Positions 5,068 through 8,449 of a stretch of 8,449 nucleotides of DNA are shown here, piece after piece. The notes beneath the pieces were generated by a model. The model was given only the letters and a program-made list of their open reading frames with translations, was not told the origin of the DNA and made no database searches. Numbering within the stretch: the first letter of the stretch is position 1; each line of letters begins with the position of its first letter. Origin of the DNA: Methanolinea sp. SDB (lineage in GTDB: Archaea > Halobacteriota > Methanomicrobia > Methanomicrobiales > Methanospirillaceae); contig LKUF01000506.1 of assembly GCA_001412335.1 (NCBI GenBank), positions 1 to 8,449 of the forward strand, given 5' to 3'. The position numbers and the translations under genes were made by a program.

Positions 5068-5298
5068 ATGAGAAAACAGGGTGAACCTCCGGAGAAAGAT
5101 CCTTCCTCCTTCTCCAGGTTTTACTGTGATCTCTGCAATGATTCGTTCCCGCTCTCCGAGCTGAAACAATGTACCCTCTGTGGCCGCTGGGCATGCACCT
5201 CCTGCTGGACTCCCGAGTACTACCTCTGCAACTCCTGCAATGGGATATTGAAACTGCACATGCTTCCCCAACAGGAAGGCGCCCGGAAAAAGACCTAG
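5068..5298 (+). CDS. Small eight-cysteine zinc protein, FYVE/RING-like treble clef
   Basis: A 76-residue protein with eight cysteines in four C-x2-C pairs: C20/C23, C35/C38, C43/C46 and C54/C57. The spacing C-x2-C-x11-C-x2-C-x4-C-x2-C-x7-C-x2-C, with C-x-x-C-G-R-W-x-C-x-x-C in the middle, matches the cross-braced two-zinc layout of FYVE, PHD and RING domains, FYVE-type most closely. The basic R-H-H-C patch that binds PI3P in eukaryotic FYVE domains is absent. The product is soluble and basic at both ends; binding to protein, RNA or lipid cannot be told apart. The ORF is open from an ATG at 4975, inside the previous gene, but the first 31 residues look non-domain and that ATG lacks a ribosome binding site, whereas 5068 has a TATA-like element about 30 bases upstream. 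I therefore start at 5068. Membership in the coiled-coil operon is possible. Confidence 0.75.
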   Translation: MRKQGEPPEKDPSSFSRFYCDLCNDSFPLSELKQCTLCGRWACTSCWTPEYYLCNSCNGILKLHMLPQQEGARKKT

Positions 5299-5346
5299 AC
5301 TAATTCACTTTTATACGCTGTCTGCCTGTTTCTCCGCAAATCATAC

Positions 5347-5508
5347 ATGCTACCCACTTTACTGGTTCATTCTTTTCGTGGCGAATCCTATCTGGAGTAT
5401 CCAATCCTTGTCCTTGTCCGAAGAAAATATTGTCATTGGCCCGGGTATACGACTATTACCCCGGGACCAAGCTTCAGCTTTATATATTCTGGTAAAACGA
5501 ATAGATGA
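5347..5508 (+). CDS. Doubtful small ORF (53 aa)
   Basis: An ATG 34 bases after a TATA-like CTTTTATACG opens a 53-codon frame whose TGA stop overlaps the start of the next ORF as ATGA. The product begins M-L-P-T-L-L-V-H-S-F and has no recognisable domain. Third codon positions show no G/C preference, unlike the sure genes here, and there is no ribosome binding site. The overlap is the main reason to list it; chance is the likelier explanation. Confidence 0.15.
   Translation: MLPTLLVHSFRGESYLEYPILVLVRRKYCHWPGYTTITPGPSFSFIYSGKTNR
5479..5488 (+). promoter_or_regulatory. Strong TATA box in the 5299-5625 gap
   Basis: TTTATATATT is one of the best TATA matches in the window. Its centre is 21 bases before the ATG at 5505, slightly short for a leaderless start; initiation at about 5509 would instead give an RNA beginning just inside the ORF. 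The core is nearly palindromic, so the direction is not certain. Confidence 0.45.
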
Positions 5509-5624
5509 ACCGGATGCAGATTAAGGGGGTCAGCGAGGAAGCATATTCTTACACATCCTCTCGACACTACCCTGTTTATCAAAAAAAGGGTACCTGGCCC
5601 ATGCAGTGTGTCGAACAGGAATAA
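5505..5624 (+). CDS. Candidate small protein (39 aa)
   Basis: The ATG at 5505 follows a strong TATA box and opens a 39-codon frame ending at TAA 5622-5624, two bases before the stop of the convergent PsbP-like gene. The product starts M-N-R-M-Q-I-K-G-V-S-E-E-A-Y and contains one Cys and several Tyr and Lys residues; no domain is recognised. Third positions lean somewhat toward G/C. A second ATG at 5514 (M-Q-I-K-G) is better spaced from the TATA box for leaderless translation. Against it, part of the frame (Q-K-K-G) lies over the A-run that looks like the terminator of the opposite gene. An untranslated small RNA would explain the promoter equally well. Confidence 0.3.
   Translation: MNRMQIKGVSEEAYSYTSSRHYPVYQKKGTWPMQCVEQE
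5579..5590 (-). terminator. T-tract terminator of the PsbP-like gene
   Basis: On the minus strand CCCTTTTTTTGA follows the stop codon by about 35 bases. A run of seven T is a plausible archaeal terminator; a weak 5-base stem (ACCCT/AGGGT, about 5567-5591) surrounds it. Confidence 0.5.
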
Positions 5625-5625
5625 A

Positions 5626-6423
5626 TTATACCGTCTTATATTCCCTGTCTATGGCGAAGGACTTGATTATCTGAAGTGCATCCCGCTTATAATAATCAAA
5701 CACCGTTTCCTGCGTGGAATACGGGCCGCTGTAGGTCAGGATGTAGACCTTCTTGTCAATAATCGTGTAATACTGCATATAACTCTTTTCGGGATTTCCA
5801 CGCTCGTCGCGTGTGAAGAAATCAATCCGGTAGGCCTTGTTGTCAGAGAGCGTGGTGGGAGAGCTCTTGCTGGTGGTTGTAATGAAATATTTCTGCTGGA
5901 GGGTTGAGACAGCATCGTTGAAATAGTCCTCGAGAACCAACGTCGACGGGTTTTGCACAATATCGACCGTGAAGGTTGAGATTAATTTGTAGCATTCCGT
6001 GGTATCAGGGTCACATTCCAGCTCCGGCGGAGTTGTGATGATGATTGCAGGACTTGCTGAAGATTTTGATTTATCCACAAAGTCCCATTCCCTCGGATAT
6101 TCAAGGGAGAAGCGATATTTTGAGTTCGCGTATTCTATCCATGGGGGAGGTGTCGGGGAAGGTGTTGGAGATGGTGTCGGTTTCGGTGTCGGAGTCTGGG
6201 TTGGCACAGCAGTTGTGACCTCCGTGGTGACGGCCATCCTCACGGCGGCTGAACTGTTCATATCCGGATTACTGCTGGAGTTCGTCATATTCTGACCCGG
6301 ATGGAGGTGCATATGAATCAACTGCTGGATACCCTCGTCCGAAGAGCGTTCAAAAGAAACCAGGTACACATTCGCACAGAGTGAAATTATCAGCAGAACA
6401 GCGAGTATTCGTTCTCTCATCAT
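5626..6423 (-). CDS. Surface-anchored PsbP/DUF1795-like protein on a Pro/Thr stalk
   Basis: A 265-residue exported protein in three parts. Residues 4-23 form a signal anchor after a basic M-M-R-E-R start. Residues 24-94 are a low-complexity stalk rich in Asn, Ser, Thr and Pro, ending in T-P-x-P repeats (about 76-94), likely glycosylated and spanning the S-layer zone. Residues 98-260 look like the Mog1/PsbP/DUF1795 fold, opening with Y-R-F-S-L-E-Y-P-R-E-W-D-F (103-115), the usual F-S-x-x-Y-P-x-x-W pattern. C137 and C144 could form a disulfide. Domain ligands are mostly unknown; an extracellular binding or structural role is likely. The Cys at position 16 is preceded by S-L, not a lipobox, so I do not call it a lipoprotein. 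Start: two adjacent ATGs (6423 and 6420) with A/T-rich sequence AATAATAGTATAAAG about 20-30 bases upstream; either may be used. Confidence 0.75.
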   Translation of the reverse strand: MMRERILAVLLIISLCANVYLVSFERSSDEGIQQLIHMHLHPGQNMTNSSSNPDMNSSAAVRMAVTTEVTTAVPTQTPTPKPTPSPTPSPTPPPWIEYANSKYRFSLEYPREWDFVDKSKSSASPAIIITTPPELECDPDTTECYKLISTFTVDIVQNPSTLVLEDYFNDAVSTLQQKYFITTTSKSSPTTLSDNKAYRIDFFTRDERGNPEKSYMQYYTIIDKKVYILTYSGPYSTQETVFDYYKRDALQIIKSFAIDREYKTV

Positions 6424-6435
6424 GTATCTGACACA

Positions 6436-6452
6436 TCTTTATACTATTATTC
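6436..6452 (-). promoter_or_regulatory. TATA-like promoter of the PsbP-like gene
   Basis: The minus strand reads GAATAATAGTATAAAG here. The AATAATA part is spaced for a start at about the ATG pair (leaderless), while the TATAAAG part lies slightly too close. Further TATA-like sequences lie upstream at 6471-6498, with a palindrome ATCTTAAGAT at 6497-6506. Confidence 0.4.
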
Positions 6453-6560
6453 GCACAGCGGTTGCAGGACAATATATCTGCTGTTATATGGTTTATATCT
6501 TAAGATCTGCCCTATATGCCCGGCAATACTGGCCTTCTTATCTGTTTAGCGAAAAATGGG

Positions 6561-6740
6561 CTAGTCCTTGATCAGAATGGCCCCGAATATCAGGAGAAAT
6601 ATACCAATCAGAATTGCGACTATTCCGATTACGCCCTTTAAAAAGGAGATTACCTCCGGGACAAACAGCCATACTCCGTATATTCCAAGGATAACCAGAA
6701 TGATTCCGGCAATAAGACTTACCACACCTGTTTTATCCAT
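6561..6740 (-). CDS. Small two-helix membrane protein (59 aa)
   Basis: A 59-residue gene starting at ATG 6740 and ending at TAG 6563-6561. The product is almost wholly hydrophobic: helix 1 at about residues 5-26, a short L-F-V-P-E-V turn, and helix 2 at about 33-56, closing with I-L-I-K-D. Both helices carry small-residue patterns (G-I-I-L-V-I-L-G-I-Y-G and G-V-I-G-I-V-A-I-L-I-G) suited to tight helix packing. The K-D end and D-K start suggest both termini in the cytoplasm. I do not know its function; short paired-helix proteins of this type are common in methanogen genomes. A purine-rich GAGAGAGGA lies 10-15 bases upstream of the ATG, and an AAATAAAAATC TATA-like element at 6776-6766 gives a very short leader. 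Coding is well supported by composition and the complete signal set. Confidence 0.7.
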   Translation of the reverse strand: MDKTGVVSLIAGIILVILGIYGVWLFVPEVISFLKGVIGIVAILIGIFLLIFGAILIKD

Positions 6741-6765
6741 CTTTTCCAGTCCTCTCTCTTACATG

Positions 6766-6776
6766 ATTTTTATTTC
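6766..6776 (-). promoter_or_regulatory. TATA-like promoter of the small membrane protein
   Basis: The minus strand reads AAATAAAAATC, centred about 30 bases before the ATG at 6740. Read on the plus strand (GATTTTTATTT) it lies about 31 bases before the ATG of the candidate Cys-rich ORF at 6802, so it could fire both ways. Confidence 0.45.
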
Positions 6777-6801
6777 AAGGAAATAAGGGTATTGGCTAAA
6801 A

Positions 6802-6972
6802 ATGTATAACAGGCGCCATTACCGGTGTTGGAATTGCCTGATTTGCGGACCCACCGATCCACACATCTGCCCGTCTGGCAATTTCATGCGAAAAACCAGG
6901 GATGCAAAAATCAAGCGGTCCAAAAATCGACCTTTCCCTGGAGAGATCACCCGGGAATCCGGACTACCCTGA
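6802..6972 (+). CDS. Candidate small Cys-rich protein (56 aa)
   Basis: A 56-codon ORF in the gap between the small membrane protein and hypC, starting at ATG 6802 and ending at TGA 6972. Near the N-terminus it carries Y-R-C-W-N-C-L-I-C-G-P-T-D-P-H-I-C-P: C9, C12, C15, H21 and C23, enough ligands for one metal site. The rest is basic (R-K-T-R-D-A-K-I-K-R-S-K). A TATA-like GATTTTTATTT at 6766-6776 is correctly placed for a nearly leaderless mRNA. There is no ribosome binding site and no domain I can name, and codon preference is only weak. The clustered Cys residues may be chance. Divergent pairing with the small membrane protein is the context. Confidence 0.3.
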   Translation: MYNRRHYRCWNCLICGPTDPHICPSGNFMRKTRDAKIKRSKNRPFPGEITRESGLP

Positions 6973-6982
6973 ATACGGAGCT

Positions 6983-7022
6983 AAAAAATGAATTACATCA
7001 CCGGTACTGGATTTGTGGTGAT
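6983..7022 (-). terminator. Hairpin plus T-tract after hypC
   Basis: On the minus strand ATCACC (7022-7017) and GGTGAT (7002-6997) can pair around a 14-base loop, followed after 8 bases by TTTTTT (6988-6983). It begins 18 bases after the hypC stop and faces the right way to end that transcript. Confidence 0.55.
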
Positions 7023-7039
7023 CCGGAAACGGTTTTTCT

Positions 7040-7264
7040 TCACTCTTCCATCGCAGCATAGACCTGCTTGAAGAGCTCCCGTGTCTCGAGGCCTTCCTCG
7101 CGGGAGAGTTTCTGGATTGCAAATCCGACATGGACAAGGACAAATTCCCCGATTTTCGCATCCACTAGGTCCATCCTGACTTCCTGTTGGAGGTCGCCAT
7201 AATCCACGACGCCGATATTTCCGTCCTTTATCTCGAGGACTTCTGCAGGGACTGCTATACACAT
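7040..7264 (-). CDS. hypC: [NiFe]-hydrogenase maturation chaperone HypC
   Basis: A 74-residue protein of the HypC/HybG/HupF family at its usual length. The diagnostic N-terminus M-C-I-A-V-P is present; after Met removal Cys2 binds the iron being fitted with CN and CO ligands, together with HypD, and passes it to the hydrogenase large subunit. The second signature V-H-V-G-F-A-I-Q-K-L (44-53) contains the conserved His45. In methanogens HypC serves the F420-reducing, F420-nonreducing and membrane-bound [NiFe] hydrogenases. The start is fixed by the required Met-Cys and by a TATA box about 34 bases upstream (7303-7292) that gives a leader of only about 8 nt. No other hyp gene or hydrogenase subunit is in the window: it stands alone as a single-gene transcript between its own promoter and terminator. 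Confidence 0.95.
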   Translation of the reverse strand: MCIAVPAEVLEIKDGNIGVVDYGDLQQEVRMDLVDAKIGEFVLVHVGFAIQKLSREEGLETRELFKQVYAAMEE

Positions 7265-7291
7265 GTTCCATTCACTCCGGTTGTACTCCCG

Positions 7292-7303
7292 GTGTTATAC
7301 AAT
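7292..7303 (-). promoter_or_regulatory. TATA box of hypC
   Basis: The minus strand reads TTGTATAACACC, centred about 34 bases before the hypC ATG, giving an expected start near 7272. The GGAGT at 7278-7274 would lie at or before the mRNA start and so probably does not act as a ribosome binding site. Confidence 0.55.
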
Positions 7304-7329
7304 AGTATCGGCAGGGCCGGACATAAATG

Positions 7330-7366
7330 AACCGGATGGATCACACATAATCCCTTCGATCCGGTT
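7330..7366. repeat. Inverted repeat, 8-base arms
   Basis: AACCGGAT (7330-7337) and ATCCGGTT (7359-7366) are perfect inverted copies separated by 21 bases, in the 291-base gap upstream of hypC. A third copy of AACCGGAT is at 7498-7505. Arms 29 bases apart could bind a dimeric regulator upstream of the hypC promoter, or form a hairpin in RNA reading through the gap. Confidence 0.35.
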
Positions 7367-7492
7367 GGCAAAGGGTTCAACAAACGTGGAATAACCGGCC
7401 TAAAACAGCTGCCGGACCTTCTATCTCATACAGGATTTCGAAAGGGAGCGGTGAAAGATACCTGTATCGCATCTGCTCAAAGGTCTCCGATT

Positions 7493-7505
7493 GAAAAAAC
7501 CGGAT
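7493..7505 (-). terminator. T-tract after the HD phosphohydrolase
   Basis: About 55 bases after the HD gene stop the minus strand reads ATCCGGTTTTTTC. The six-T run is a plausible terminator; A/T-rich sequence precedes it (AAATTTTAATCC). Confidence 0.45.
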
Positions 7506-7555
7506 TAAAATTTCCAGTTTCTCTCACTCTCCCGTTATCCCCCATTCCTGCCCGT

Positions 7556-8449
7556 TTACCGGGGCCTGCGAAACGGCACGAACCTGCTGCCTTCCATCGC
7601 GATGCCATCCACTATCTTCTTCTCCCTCTCTGTATCCCCGTTTGTGGTCAGGGCAACGACATCCACGTAATCAGCAAGAGGGCCGGCCCTCACCTTCGGC
7701 GCGAGGATCTCCTGGACCTGGAAGATGCCGGCAGAGTTTGACATGCTGATACGAAGTTCGATGGGTTTATTCCTGCCTGCGGCGATCTCGACTTTGTCAA
7801 TGGCAAGCGCCGATACGGAGTGGATGGTGATACTGCCCGACTCGAACGCTTCCCTGCCCCTCCCCTTTGTCATGTCAGTGGAATCCCCGATACAGACCAG
7901 TCCTGCCTCGATGGTGAGCGGCGGGGGTTCTCCGTGGTGGGAATATATTGCCGAGAGGATGAATGACCGCATACGGGTACGTGTAGCAATGTCCTCGTAG
8001 ACGGCAGGCAACAGGCGGTCCAGGACCGGCATTACGATCTCGATTCCGACAACAAAATGGGCTTCCCGGTGTACCTGGTTTCCGAAATCGTGGCATAACG
8101 TGGCAACAAGGACAACGAGCGCCGCATCATCGGCATCTCCGTACCCCGTCCTGACGATATCGGGATCGATCCCGGCATCGATCAGGAGGTCGAGCATGGT
8201 GAGGGCGGAGGCGGTCGCGACTTTTGCGTGGATCTGGCCATGGTCGTTCATCCCCAGTTTCTTCACCGTGATGAAGTTCGCCATACCCCACATGGCGATC
8301 ACTTCAGGGTCACCGGAGAGGAGCTCCCACATCTTCTTCGCCCGGGGGCGTCCTTCGAGATGAAGGCGGATGGTCCTCTCGGCCTCCTGTTCCAGTTCTG
8401 CATATGGACCCTTCTCATGGGCTTCGATACTGAACGGCTTCCCGGTCAT
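7556..8449 (-). CDS. HD-domain metal-dependent phosphohydrolase
   Basis: A soluble protein of at least 297 residues with HD-superfamily metal ligands in order: H74 (G-Q-I-H-A-K), the doublet H120-D121 in T-L-C-H-D-F-G-N-Q-V-H-R, H171-H172 in Y-S-H-H-G-E-P and an Asp at 189 or 192 (G-D-S-T-D-M-T). The paired histidines suggest a two-metal site, as in phosphodiesterases or nucleotide phosphohydrolases. Residues 205-270 form a second region with M-S-N-S-A-G-I-F-Q-V-Q-E-I-L (236-249), a stretch I associate with archaeal HD proteins of this length, perhaps a substrate or dimer domain. The substrate is unknown; nucleotide, cyclic dinucleotide or RNA substrates are all possible. The ATG lies exactly at the right edge of the window, so the true start may lie further upstream. 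The next gene on the same strand is hypC after 291 bases, with a terminator between, so the two are not an operon. Confidence 0.85.
   Translation of the reverse strand: MTGKPFSIEAHEKGPYAELEQEAERTIRLHLEGRPRAKKMWELLSGDPEVIAMWGMANFITVKKLGMNDHGQIHAKVATASALTMLDLLIDAGIDPDIVRTGYGDADDAALVVLVATLCHDFGNQVHREAHFVVGIEIVMPVLDRLLPAVYEDIATRTRMRSFILSAIYSHHGEPPPLTIEAGLVCIGDSTDMTKGRGREAFESGSITIHSVSALAIDKVEIAAGRNKPIELRISMSNSAGIFQVQEILAPKVRAGPLADYVDVVALTTNGDTEREKKIVDGIAMEGSRFVPFRRPR

Larger units (their letters stand above)
5299..5625. other. 327-base gap with TATA boxes and two small ORFs
   Basis: This gap lies between the plus-strand zinc protein and the convergent PsbP-like gene. It holds two TATA-like sequences (5308-5317 and the very good 5479-5488), two short overlapping plus-strand ORFs (5347-5508 and 5505-5624) and an A7 run at 5581-5587 that is a T-tract on the minus strand. 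It could instead encode an unannotated small RNA starting near 5508. Confidence 0.5.

Noticed and set aside
1339..5499. The 12-mer TTCTGGTAAAAC at about 1339 and 5488
   Set aside because: The flanks do not match and the two contexts differ; taken as chance.
5999..6295. Plus-strand ORF with a Gly/Val-rich repeat
   Set aside because: The G-V-G repeat is the antisense of the T-P-x-P stalk of the PsbP-like protein.
6355..6423. Possible lipobox in the PsbP-like signal sequence
   Set aside because: The Cys at residue 16 is preceded by I-S-L, so the small residue needed at -1 is missing.
6497..6506. Palindrome ATCTTAAGAT upstream of the PsbP-like gene
   Set aside because: A single 10-base palindrome in A/T-rich DNA is expected by chance often enough; no second copy was seen.
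6964..7271. Overlapping alternative minus-strand frames across hypC
   Set aside because: Only the frame from 7264 gives the HypC signatures; the others are Arg/Pro/Ser-rich shadows.
7451..7741. 96-codon plus-strand ORF starting at GTG
   Set aside because: It runs into the antisense of the HD gene, has no ribosome binding site or TATA box at the right place and no domain.

Overview
The window looks like chromosomal DNA from a methanogenic archaeon, most likely Methanomicrobiales. This rests on A/T-rich TATA-like elements about 25 bases before many start codons, leaderless or nearly leaderless first genes, strong GGTGA-type ribosome binding sites only at internal operon genes, T-tract terminators, and the protein content (HypC, an archaeal-type HD phosphohydrolase, a GT-C/PIG-V-like membrane enzyme, small membrane proteins). 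The taxon is inferred and no marker gene settles it. No rRNA, tRNA, CRISPR array, transposase or integrase was seen.

Layout. Positions 1-3068 hold four minus-strand genes: the 5' part of a GT-C/PIG-V-like glycosyltransferase (1-390), a multi-pass membrane protein of unknown family (516-1019), a membrane-anchored YkuE-type metallophosphoesterase (1354-2355) and a YjdF/DUF2238-like membrane protein (2439-3068). A divergent promoter region (3069-3211) separates them from a compact plus-strand operon of five small genes (3212-5006), followed by an eight-cysteine FYVE/RING-like zinc protein (5068-5298). The rest is minus strand: a PsbP/DUF1795-like surface protein on a Pro/Thr stalk (5626-6423), a 59-residue two-helix membrane protein (6561-6740), hypC (7040-7264) and an HD phosphohydrolase (7556-8449). 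The gaps hold several unproven small ORFs, two of them with well placed TATA boxes.

The best candidate for an undescribed system is the 3212-5006 operon. Its first gene combines a Cdc48/VAT-N-like double-psi beta-barrel, without any ATPase, with a tail of LEA-like 11-residue repeats. The second is a membrane-anchored coiled-coil protein with a faint PspB resemblance. The last three share one motif (D-x-Y-L-D-R-R-x4-M-x2-E-W-S-L) followed by coiled coil, and differ only in the N-terminus: soluble extension, none, or membrane anchor. Near-zero spacing and strong internal ribosome binding sites suggest coordinated synthesis, possibly of a membrane-associated coiled-coil assembly. That function is inference. 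The zinc protein downstream may belong with it or may have its own promoter.
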